Assembly: GCA_003988855.1 (NCBI GenBank)
Contig: QYAI01000076.1
Span: 1-64,000, forward strand
Origin: Arachnopeziza araneosa
Lineage: Eukaryota; Ascomycota; Leotiomycetes; Helotiales; Arachnopezizaceae
DNA length: 64,000 bases
Direction of reading: 5' to 3'
Positions within the stretch are counted from its first letter, which is position 1; each line of letters begins with the position of its first letter. The notes below the pieces were generated by a model, which was not told the DNA's origin, ran no database searches, and saw only the letters and a list, made by a program, of their open reading frames with translations. The translations under genes were made by a program, and so were the position numbers. This document shows positions 54,130-64,000 of this stretch, piece by piece.

Positions 54130-57100
54130 ATGTCGTACCATCACCCTCTCCGACAAACCCAGACCGTTGATTACTCCTACTTGACATCACCAACAAAACG
54201 TCAACTTTCAAACGCTTCCACAGCATCATCGGCATACTCAAATTCCTCCGGCGCATATGAACTGAGTCGAACAAGTACACTTTCTTCAAACGGTTCGAGC
54301 GGTTACTCGGGACACAAACGCGGGCTCAGCGAAGCCACTGGCTTAATGGAGAACACAGCTGCTCGGCCTAGTCCTAACTCGAGTCCATATAAAGGCATAC
54401 GACAATCACTTCGACCACTTCCGCAACCGCCAGCATCACCACCAACAGAAAGAAGGAATGATTACCCCGCACGTCCTCAGAGCATGGAGAGCATGAAAGA
54501 TAAATATGGTGATCCACCGCCTTCGATGCTCGCACGCTCTACTGCTATGAGACCAAACTCTATGGTTCTGAGTCGCTCTGACTCCATGAATCGTGGGCCA
54601 AGTTACACGCGAAGTCAAGCCATACAGCATCACCATAGCCCTTTCGTAACGCCTGATTTACAACAGCTTCAGAAGTCTTCGACTAGCCAACTCCGAACAC
54701 TCTCCAAGCTCGCGAATAGCGCATCTCCAGATGACTTTAGCATAAAAGAACCCGCACAGGAGGTTGTTGGTCTCCATGGACGTCGCAGACTTCAGCGGAA
54801 TGTTGGGCCAAGGGCGAGCGGAAATGCGGTGGCGTTAAATCGCGGAAATGGATATGGATGGGAGGGCAGAAACTGGATGGACAAACAAAGGCAATTCCTT
54901 CAAGCTTATGAATATTTGTGTCACATTGGAGAAGCCAAGGAATGGATAGAGGATATCTTGCACAAGGAGATACCCCCAATCGTCCAGCTTGAGGAAGCCC
55001 TAAGGGACGGTGTGACTCTGGCCGAAATCGTGGAATCGCTTTGTCCTCAAAAACGAGTTCGAATCTTTCGGCACCCCAAGCTCCAGTTCCGACATTCGGA
55101 TAATATTGCGACGTTCTTTCGATACCTATCCGAGGTCGAACTGCCAGAATTATTTCGATTCGAACTGATTGATTTGTACGAGAAGAAGAATATTCCTAAA
55201 GTCATTTACTGCATTCACGCATTGAGTTGGTTATTGTTCCGGAAAGGGATTGTCGACTTCCGAATTGGAAATCTGGTTGGACAACTTGAATTTGAGCAAC
55301 ATGAGTTGGAAGATATGCAGAAAGGCTTGGATAAAGCTGGTATAAGCATGCCAAGTTTTGGAAATATGGGCAAAGATTTTGGTGTAGAACCTACTCCTGA
55401 GCCAGAACCTGTGGAGAGCGAGGAAGACCGGATTGAGCGAGAATTGGGCGAGAACGAAGAATCCATTGTCGACTTACAGGCGCAAATACGTGGCTCCCTT
55501 GTCCGGATGCAACTCGGCGACACAATGCAAAAGTTATGGGATTCGGAAGACTTGATAATTGAACTTCAATCAATGATTCGAGGTGACTTTGCACGACAAA
55601 TCATTGAATATCGCCTCAATATGCGAAGATTTGCAGTTAAACTTCAGAGCGCTGCCCGCGGTTTCTTGGTCAGACAAAGCCAACAACAACGAGAAAATTT
55701 TTGGAAGAGTAAGGAGGGCGATGTCCTCAAACTGCAAAGTCTAATACGAGCAAAGAAAGCTCGAGATGAGGTACGCCTAACCAGAGCTCAACTGCAAAAG
55801 GCGGATCATGGAGTTCGTCAGCTGCAAGCAAATATTCGAGGACTTCTCACTCGGAAATCTATGCTCGCACAGCAGAAGCAAGCACAAGCTTCAGCTGGGC
55901 CGACCAAAGAGCTGCAAGCTGCTGCTCGAGGCATGTTGCTCAGAAAGCGAATAGCTGATGATCATGAAGATCTCTGGCGTTTTGAGCCTTCGATCAACGC
56001 TGTTCAAGCATTAATGAGAGCAGTGCTGACAAGGCAGCAGTTATCTCGCCAACAAGAGGAATTGCAGGCAGCATCTCCTATCTGGAGAGCTCTGCAGGCT
56101 GTTGCACGAGGCCAACTTGTTCGTCGTCAATTGCAGGAGCAAAAGCAAACATTGAAAATGCATGGTCTTCAACTATCAAAGTTACAAGCCATGCTTAGAG
56201 GAATAGCCCTTCGCAACAAGGTCGAAGAAACGCTATCCTCGCTTCGCCTCGAGGAGCCAGCTTTCCTTGATCTGCAATCCCGTATCCGAGGTATGGCTTT
56301 ACGTCGTAGTGTTGCTTCAACGCAGAGTGCTCTTTTTCAACACACAAATAAAATCGAGCAGCTTCAAGCACTTGCGAGAGGATGCTTACATCGCCAAAAA
56401 ATTCAGGCCCTCTTAGATGATCTGCAGTCACATGAATCCGAGATTGTAGAACTACAAGCACTTATTCGCGCTTCTTTGCTGAGAGATGAGATTGGCACGG
56501 TCCTTGGCGAACTCGACCAAGAGGAAGATTCGATTATTCAATTTCAGTCAATCGCGAAAGCGTTTCTTGTCCGAAAGACGTTTGCCGAAAAGAAGCGATT
56601 CTTCAAGCAGAACATGGAAAAGGTTGTCAAGATTCAGAGTTTCATTCGAGGAAAACTGCAAGGCGAAGCTTATAAGAGTTTAACAACTGGAAAGAACCCA
56701 CCAGTCAACACTGTTAAAAACTTCGTTCATCTACTCAATGACTCGGATTTTGACTTCAACGAGGAAATAGAATTCGAACGAATGCGAAAAACAGTTGTCC
56801 AACAAGTTCGTCAAAATGAAATGGCTGAACAATACATCGATCAACTCGACATTAAGATTGCTCTGCTTGTCAAGAACAAGATCACCCTTGATGAAGTCGT
56901 CAGGCATCAGAGAAACTTTGGTGGCCATTCCGGCAATCTCCTTGTCAATACCACCATGGTGTCCGGAAACCAATTCGATCTTAAGGCTCTCAACAAGAAC
57001 TCTAGGAAAAAGCTAGAAACATATCAACAACTATTTTTCACTCTCCAGACTCAACCTCAATATTTGGCCCGATTATTCAAGCGTGTTCGAGAACAGGGCA

Positions 57101-59134
57101 CTGCAGAAAAGGATTGCAAGCGTATTGAGACGTTGATGATGATCCTTTTCGGCTACGCACAAAAACGACGAGAGGAGTACTATTTACTCAAACTTATTGC
57201 CCGATCAGCGAAAGAAGAAGTTGAAGTAGCCACGTCAGTCCAGGAGTACCTCCGAGGAAATTTCTTCTGGTCAAAACTGTTAGCAAATTACACACGATCG
57301 CCTAGAGACAGGAAGTACCTACGTGAGCTTCTTGGTCCAATGATTCAATCGAATATCATTGATGACCCAGCTCTTGATCTTGAAAGCGATCCATTACAAA
57401 TCTATCGATCATCTATCAATAATGAAGAGCTACGAACTGGACGACCTAGTGTTAGAAAACTTGAAGTTCCCAGAGAGGTGGCTATTCAAGACCAGGAGAC
57501 TCGCGAGCTGTTCATTGACCATCTTCGTGATCTCCGTGAGATCTCGGACGCTTTTCTGCTCGCTCTAGAGGCACTCTTACACAGAATGCCGTATGGCGTG
57601 CGATTCGTTTGTCGCGAATCATTCGAGGCCCTTTGCCAACGCTTTCCCCGCGAACCACACAAAAATTTCCTTCGTATTGTTGGCCATTGGCTTTGGAAAT
57701 TCTATCTACAGCCTGCGCTTATGGCACCAGAATCGATGGGCGTCATTGAAAAACAACTCACGCCACTTCAGAAACGAAACTTGGGCGAGGTTGCGAAAGT
57801 CCTCAATCAAGTTGCTTCTGGCCGTCTTTTCGGAGGCGAGAACATCTATTTACAGCCTCTGAATAATTATGTTGGAGAAGCCATTGAGAGAATCACGCTC
57901 ATCTTCTCCGATATCATTTCGGTTGCAGATGCGGAGAACTATTTCGATATCGATGAGTTCAATGATCTCTATGCTCGAACGAAGCCGAATCTATATATCA
58001 AAATGGCAGACGTCTTTGCGATTCATCATTTAGTCGCAGCAGATATTGCTCACATATGTCCAAATCGTGATGACATGCTCCGAGAAATTGTCCAAGAACT
58101 GGGAAGCGCAAAGAATAACGAGACCGAAATGCTAGGTGTAACTTCCACGGAGATTCAGATGACCTTGAATCCTAAGTTACACGATATCGAGGATCCTGAA
58201 GCCGAAGTTAAAGCCCTCTTTATGGAAACCAAACGTTGTGTTCTGTATATCATCCGAGTACAGTCCGGGCCGAACCTCATGGAGATTCTCGTTAGACCAA
58301 TCTCTCCCGAAGACGATATGAAGTGGCATCATGTATTGATGGAAGAATTTGCCCCAGGAAATAAAACCCGTGGTGCCTACTCAGATGCTAATACTCTCGT
58401 TGATATCAAGTCAATGTCTTATAAGGAGTTGAAACGTACTGCACTAGAGAATGTGATGCGACTGGAACAAATGGGACGGATATCACGACACAACTACTAC
58501 CAAGACATCTTGAACGCTATTGCCTTGGATATTCGGACTAAGAGCCGACGAAGGGTCCAACGACAGCGAGAACTTGAAGGTGTTCGCATGACATTGGCTA
58601 ATTTGAGCGAGAAAGCCGAATGGCTAGAATCGCAACGGAAAAGTTATGACAACTACATCGAGCAAGCAATGATAACACTGCAGAAGAAAGGGTAAGTAAA
58701 ATCTCCGCCAAGAGGTTTAGTTATCTAACGATTTTAATAGCAAAAAACGATTCCTCATGCCTTTCTCCAAGCAATACAATCATGAACGAGAACTTGAGCG
58801 GTCAGGACGCAAACCCAAGTTTGGATCTTTCAAATATTCAGCTCATACTCTTTCTGACAAAGGGGTTCTTGTTTCATGGAAAGGATACACTGAGCGTGAG
58901 TGGGACAAGATCAATCTCACAATCTCTTGCGACGCGGTAGGGGTTTTCTCCATTGAGGGGAGCAGAGGAAGTATCCAGATTCCAGGTGCCAGCGCTCAAG
59001 TTCCTATGGACTCGTTACTGGCAGCACAATTCGCGAATCACCAGTTCATGGACCTCTTCGAAGGTCAAATGAGACTGAATGTCAATCTTCTCTTGCATTT
59101 GTTATACAAGAAGTTTTATCGAACAGACGGTTGA
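54130..59134 (+). CDS. IQGAP-family Ras-GAP-like scaffold (Rng2-type)
   Basis: Scaffold that links actin, calmodulin/myosin light chain and septation machinery at the division site. Two exons, 54130-58691 and 58741-59134 (49-nt intron), 1651 residues. Order: a disordered Ser-rich head (1-240). A calponin-homology domain at about 250-370 (FLQAYEYLCHIGEAKEWIED, YEKKNIPKVIYCIHALSWLL). About twelve or more IQ-type repeats at 445-865 (for example LQAQIRGSLVRMQ, LQSAARGFLVRQ). A RasGAP-related domain at about 975-1260 (YLRGNFFWSKLLANYTRSPR, FLRIVGHWLWKFYLQPALMA). A RasGAP C-terminal domain across the intron. As in known IQGAPs the arginine finger of true GAPs is not evident (LANYTRS), so it likely binds small GTPases without activating hydrolysis. 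Intact. Confidence 0.95.
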
Positions 59135-59409
59135 GATGAATGAGATACCCTGAACGATTGGATGTGGCGGTGGTATGGCGCATGCTGTTTGCATTGTGGT
59201 GGCATGGAAGGCGTTGCTTCATCTGGATAGAGAGGGGCTGGCTGGACAGTATAAGTATTATGAAATAGTTGTTGTAGTGTGTACATACATTCGATTCGAG
59301 CTGGCTCACGCCTATGGTGCTAGAAAGTAGATATTGCTAGAATATCATGATGAATCGAACAATTTTCTCTTTATTCCTGGCTTGGAAATGTGACGTGCTG
59401 CAGGGGAGG

Positions 59410-59618
59410 CGGGCCAATTTCGTCTTCGCCAACGAAAAGACTCGAGCGTATTAACTCGGCACCCGCTGAAACAAAAAATAATAAAACTCAACTTAGGAGG
59501 CAAAAAACCTTGATCTTTCAACAGATAAAATTAGAAGAGGAATTAATAGAATTAGGGTTGCGTAGCTCTAGCCTCGATTTCCTGATTTGAACTGTTCGGC
59601 GAAGACGAAATTGGCCCG
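59410..59618. mobile_element. MITE-like element, 209 bp, with perfect 21-bp terminal inverted repeats
   Basis: CGGGCCAATTTCGTCTTCGC (plus one more C) at 59410-59430 is repeated in perfect reverse complement at 59598-59618. The interior is AT-rich, has no frame and does not match the other two MITEs. Yet its ends share the core TTCGTCTTCG with them, which suggests a related transposase. Length and structure fit a non-autonomous DNA transposon. Confidence 0.8.
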
Positions 59619-60260
59619 GTTCAAAGTCACCGAATTTGGTTGTGCTCAGCTGACTTGACATGAAAATACGTCGAATTGAGGCTTGAAATAATGATACTCC
59701 ACATCTGATTCAAGATTCATTACTGACAAACAGGAAAGCAGCTTCCCAAGACCGAAAAAATATCTGCGCAAAACGATCACCTGCACACCAAACAATCCAC
59801 TTAGAACCCTCCGTCAGATATAATCGACCACTCGCTTCATCGCAATAGAACCCCTGAAACTAACCGAGCATCAAACAAAGTACTCTTTCAGGCTATTTCC
59901 CATCTAAACAGCCCAAAACATGCACCCTCGTTTCCCACCGTCATGTATACAGCTTAGCTCATCTGGGTAAAATCCCCAGATTTTCCCCCAGATTATTGCC
60001 AAGGCGACGGAGCCATGATTCGCGGGCAGATGACCCACGCATATTTTACCTGGAGTGTATCTACCGACATGAACGGCTCACAGGACCGCGAGATAGGTGG
60101 AACCGCGGCGAAGGGTAGGAACGGGTACCCTCCGTGTATATTGAGGCAGCTGAGGGATTATCGGCAGTGTTATTGACGCGTTGGCTCGTTGGTTTAGAGT
60201 TAGGGTTCCATGGTTCACAAGTTATTACTTCCTTGCTTACTTGTTTGCTATCCCCCGAGG

Positions 60261-60267
60261 TATATAA
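60261..60267 (+). promoter_or_regulatory. TATA box of the AA9 gene
   Basis: TATATAA about 70 bp upstream of the ATG at 60337, a usual distance for a fungal promoter. Confidence 0.6.
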
Positions 60268-60336
60268 CAAAGGTTTGTACGTGCCAAGAAGTGGATATCC
60301 TCTTGCCTACCTCTTCTCATCCTCATCCAACTCAAG

Positions 60337-61328
60337 ATGAAGACCCCCAGCTCCCTCGTCTTCTTGGTCCTCGCCGCCCATCGTGTTGCCTCTCACTCCA
60401 TCTTCCAGGAACTCTGGGTCAACGGCGTCGATCAACAAGGCTCCTGCGCCAGAACTCCGCTCTCCAACTCTCCCGTCACCGATGTTTCGGGTGCTGCTAT
60501 AAGATGTAACTCGCGCCCTGGTATCAGCGGCAAATGTGCCGTAGCTGCAGGTCAGACGGTGACAGTTGAGATGCATGCCCAGCCTGGTGATCGATCATGC
60601 TCGCAAGAGGCGATTGGTGGTGATCATTGGGGACCTATTTTGGTTTATCTGAGCAAGGTGGCGGATGCATCAAAGGCAGATGGATCAGCGGGATGGTTTA
60701 AGATCTTTGAAGATACATGGTCGCCGGTAAGTTTCTTCATACTTCCTCTTTCTGTTGTTCTCTTTGTTCTCTGAAGGTGCTGAGATGGGTGGTTTATGAA
60801 CTGAAAGCTAACGATGGTAGACCGCTTCTGCTAGGGTAGGAGACGATGATAATTGGGGCACGAGAGATCTGAACACATGCTGCGGACGAATGAACGTCCT
60901 CATCCCTAAGGACATCGCAGCCGGAGACTATCTCCTTCGTGCAGAAGCGATAGCTCTTCACACGGCTAGCTCAGTCGGAGGAGCCCAATTCTACATGACC
61001 TGCTGTATGTCTCTCCTGTCTATTTTCTTCCTTCCAGTCTTCCTCTCTTCCCAGTTTGTTCGGCTCCTCATAAATTATAGATCAAATCACCGTCTCAGGT
61101 GGCGGTGCGGCCACTCCCGCTCTCGTAAACTTTCCAGGCGCCTACAAAGCCGCAGATCCTGGAATCAAAGTCAATATCCATGCCGCGTTGGCTACTTATG
61201 TGGCCCCTGGACCAACCGTCTACTCTGGCGGAACGACCAAGTCGGCGGGTGCGACGTGTGTTGGTGTTGAAGCGGCGAAGACGACGGGGCCACCTGTAAG
61301 CAAGCCAACTGGAGCGGTGTTGGTTTGA
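60337..61328 (+). CDS. AA9 lytic polysaccharide monooxygenase
   Basis: Secreted copper enzyme that breaks cellulose or related glucans by oxidation. Three exons, 60337-60726, 60821-61004 and 61081-61328, 273 residues. Splicing restores EDTWSPTASARVGDDDNW and FYMTCYQITVSGGG. A signal peptide (MKTPSSLVFLVLAAHRVAS) ends just before HSIFQELWVNG, so the mature chain begins with the copper-binding His. The second copper His lies in the GGDHWGPILVYLSK block. The axial Tyr is in GAQFYMTC(YQI). Further signs: NTCCGRMNVLIPKDIAAGDY, LLRAEAIALHTA and the late NIHAALATYVAPGP. It has no C-terminal CBM1. A TATA box sits at 60261. A plant-biomass or wall-degrading function is known of the family. Confidence 0.95.
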
Positions 61329-62463
61329 GCTTTGTTGGAAGGATGAGGTGACGGTGGTAGCTGTGTCTTAATATTGAGGCTATTCAGATGAAATGAATAA
61401 ATGAACAAATACATGTAATCTGAGCGTGCCATGTCGTGGACCATTTCTCTTTATAGAATGGCATGTTTCCCTAGATTTTCTCATACTTCTTCAACTCTTC
61501 TTCGTTTACGCTATCTTATTGCTCTGGTTCACCTTGAAGATAAATTTTCGGTTATATGCTACACTTCCTAAATCTCAGGCTGTAATGATTTTTGACACGG
61601 AAAAACAATAGACAAAATACTTAATTGAAAGCGGTTGAAAAACCTCACATTTAAAATTTCGCTCAAAGTTCGTTGTCGTACCAACCCATTGCTGAAATTT
61701 AAAACTCGTCCTATCTTGTGGTAAATATTTATGTGGTCCGAAAAAATACCAGCGAATCTGCATCTCAAAATAATGTAGGAGAGAGAGCTATAAAACATAT
61801 TTTGATAGTATAACTTGCCCAGATTTTCCTTCACTGCGTCAAAAGGTTAATAGCTTAATCTTATTTCGTAAAAAAGGTTACATGAAGGTCAAGATTTTAG
61901 GAAATATATTGCGAAGACCATGAAAGTTATAACTACCTCAAGCCGGAACCCATTTTTCCCATCTGCGTAGCTTGTAACGGAATATTATACGAAGGAATTG
62001 GTGAGAATTTTGAACTATTAGAATTGCCAATTCAAGAGTCTGTAATTTGTTAATTTAGAGATGATCTCCTGTTATATGTTGTGGTTGTATTTGGATACTT
62101 TGATTTTGCTGATGTTTTGTCGAGATAGTCGTAAAAGGGAGCCAACATTTAATGGATAATGAACAGGGGGAAATATAGGAGCAGATATATTGTTGGACGG
62201 AGTTTCTGAAAAGTGAAATCTGAAGAAGAGGAAGAATAGGGAAGAGCAAATTACTGGTTTAGGAGAAAGATTGAGAATAGTTTAGGTATAAATTTTTGGT
62301 ATTGAGATGGACATGGTTGTTGAATAAATCATGCTAACTACAGAGGTTGACTGTTCCTTCAGGCTGCAGATAGGTGAACAGGCTCGTACTCGTAACAAAA
62401 ATCATACACGTTGCTCGTTTTAATTAATAACGCCAGCCCTGAAAGTCCCTCCCATATTCACAA
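61329..62463. other. Convergent AT-rich intergenic region
   Basis: 3' flanks of the AA9 and adenylate kinase genes. Highly AT-rich, with many stops in all frames. Nothing recognised. Confidence 0.45.
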
Positions 62464-63319
62464 TCAAGCGTCAGCAAACCTTCGCTCGAATTCGGCGTAT
62501 AGCTTTGGGCTAATCTCATCACTACTGTTTCCCCTCACTGTCCACAATATACCTTTCTTCTCGTAATGCTCGAGGAGTGGTTCACTCGTCTCCTCAAACT
62601 TTCGCAATCTTTCTTTCCAGGTACTCTCATCATCATCACCTCTCTTTGTTAAAGGTTCACCTGTGATATCGTCCTTGCCGGGGACTTTTGGCGCATTAAA
62701 GGTTGTGTTGTAAACCCTGCCACTGGGTGCATGGACCCATCTCCCCGCAATGCGTTCCAGGATAACCTCGAATGGTGTTTTTAAGGATACAACAAGATTG
62801 ATTGGAATTAGTGTATCTAGAGATGATGCCTGGCCTGCCGTTCGAGGAAATCCATCGAGAATAAATGAAGCAGAGGGATCGTTAGAAGTTTGTGGCGGGG
62901 CGGTCATGGATGCTAGTGACGGCTGTTCAACATAGGAATCAGTGTCGAAATGTGATGGATAGGCAGATGCTGCAGCAGAGGCGAGTGTCAGTGGTTGGAT
63001 ACCAGCTGGTGGGAAAAGCCAACCCCGAGTCTTGAGTTCGTGGAGGATCAGACGGAGGATCATGGCGTCTGGGACGAGACCGCCAGAGCGTATTGTTGAC
63101 TCGGCTTTGATACCTGGAGACGTTAGTAATCTGCCATGGAGAGTGGAGAGGGTGATTACCAAGAGGAGTTTGGTTCTTGACATTGTCGCGGAGGAGATCG
63201 CCGGAGCTGATAGCGGAGAGTTGAGGAAATCGTTGAAGGAGTCTTTCTGCCTGTGTCCCTTTCCCTACACCTGGCGCGCCGACAAGTATAATGCGCGCTG
63301 CCTTCTTGAGTCTCATCAT
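62464..63319 (-). CDS. Adenylate kinase family protein (mitochondrial AK3/ADK2-like)
   Basis: Transfers phosphate between nucleoside tri- and monophosphates; yeast Adk2 is a mitochondrial GTP:AMP kinase. Two exons, 63319-63160 and 63113-62464, with a 46-nt intron (gtaatc donor, ctccag acceptor) that restores NQTPLGIKAESTIRSGG. 269 residues. The P-loop GAPGVGKGTQ is at 15-24, then ISSGDLLRDNV, LVPDAMILRLI, ILDGFPRTAGQ and the LID segment RWVHAPSGRVYNTTFNAPKV with GKDDITGEPLTKRGDD. The LID has no zinc cysteines, as in other long eukaryotic forms. An insert of about 40 residues (LTLASAAASAYPSHFDTDSY, then VEQPSLASMTAPPQT) between the NMP region and the DGFPRT motif is unusual. No separate targeting peptide was seen, only a basic start (MMRLKKAARI). 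Confidence 0.92.
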
Positions 63320-64000
63320 GTCAAAATAGAGATAATAATACAGTCCAATTGTAGCTGTAGGAGTGCTGTGCTAGCAAGTCCGCCGTGCCGATTTCAAATA
63401 TCGGTGCTTGCGCCTGGCAAGCTAGAACTTTGTACCAGTAGCCACCAAAGCCTTGAGTCTAAGATATATCCATGCTGTGCTGCATAAGGTGATGATAAGG
63501 AAATCGGACGACGGGAATGAAGGAGCGAAGGTTGTTGACAAAAGTGTTGATTTCTTTTGAAGGAGCTCGCGTGGAGGGCGGGGAAGGCTATTGATACCAC
63601 CAGACTGCCTGTAGCGCCCGAGTGCCCGAGTGCCCGAGGCACGCTAAAGATGTTGGGGATGACAAGGCATGAGGGCATGGCGTGATGAGGTTGCCGTTGA
63701 GGACCGTCAAATCCCCTGGGTTTGTACCTGAAAATCACCATACCGGGACAAACTTTTTTATGGAACAGTAGATCGATACACAACAACATACCCGTACATT
63801 GAAGAGACGCTGATTAGTTTGGGATCAATTGTTGGAGTTCGAATTGGGATCTGACTGCTGAAATTGATGTTCATTCCCCTGCCATTCAATGACGTCTCAG
63901 CAGCGCGCACGTTTCTTTTCACCGAAAATCCCGAATCACGTGGGCGGACTTTTGCATTAGTCCGGAATGGAAGTTCTCGATTGGCAACACATGTTCAAAG
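63320..64000. other. Right end of window, no gene recognised
   Basis: Upstream flank of the adenylate kinase gene. Contains a small tandem repeat. The minus-strand frame at 63394-63789 has no recognisable content. Confidence 0.4.
63616..63639. repeat. Three-copy 8-bp tandem repeat
   Basis: GCCCGAGT twice, then GCCCGAGG, with no spacing. A small slippage repeat. Confidence 0.8.

Larger units (their letters stand above)
59135..60336. other. Intergenic with an inverted-repeat element
   Basis: Contains the MITE-like element at 59410-59618 and the AA9 promoter with a TATA box. Nothing else recognised. Confidence 0.45.

Noticed and set aside
1..64000. tRNA, rRNA and CRISPR genes
   Set aside because: By eye I found no TPsiC-type GGTTCGAATCC arms with a matching cloverleaf, no 5S-like block and no regularly spaced repeats. 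A tRNA scan could still find one that I missed.

Overview
The window looks like nuclear DNA of a filamentous ascomycete (Pezizomycotina). Coding genes are split by short GT-AG introns, mostly 42-64 nt, with CTAAC/CTGAC-like branch sites. The gene set is typical of such fungi: HET-domain protein, DUF3176 and DUF1996 proteins, AA9 polysaccharide monooxygenase, GUP1, SLX4 and a cellular reverse-transcriptase gene of the rvt type. A Leotiomycetes-like source is my guess from general resemblance and was not tested.

Layout. 0-7 kb: a broken FAD oxidoreductase, an intact DUF3176 membrane protein, an 820-bp inverted-repeat element and a dead HET gene. 9.8-15.3 kb: three conserved genes (mitochondrial Bax-inhibitor-like protein, MsrA, GUP1). 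15.4-18 kb: decayed sequence and a frameshifted C2H2 zinc-finger gene. 19.6-28.2 kb: an MFS transporter, a MITE, a secreted DUF1996 protein and an intact HET protein. 29-38.4 kb: a truncated alpha/beta-hydrolase remnant, a DUF5672 glycosyltransferase-like gene, an FAD monooxygenase and a BAHD-like acyltransferase that may form a small metabolic group, then the rvt gene. 38.5-42.1 kb: two dead genes, one interrupted by a second copy of the MITE. 43.2-54 kb: ribosomal protein eS21 (divergent from SLX4), hypothetical genes and IMP dehydrogenase (divergent from IQGAP). 54-63.3 kb: IQGAP, a third inverted-repeat element, an AA9 enzyme and a mitochondrial-type adenylate kinase.

Islands of housekeeping genes alternate with stretches where accessory genes are being lost through frameshifts, stops and insertions. 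At least five genes are clearly broken and a sixth is frameshifted at a homopolymer. Several decayed stretches have C-to-T-like stop codons, as expected from repeat-induced point mutation, but this was not measured. The most unusual intact gene is the rvt reverse transcriptase. The most informative structural finding is the MITE family, with one copy nested in a sugar-transporter pseudogene. No tRNA, rRNA or CRISPR was seen. Start sites and introns were set by hand from splice signals and reading-frame continuity.
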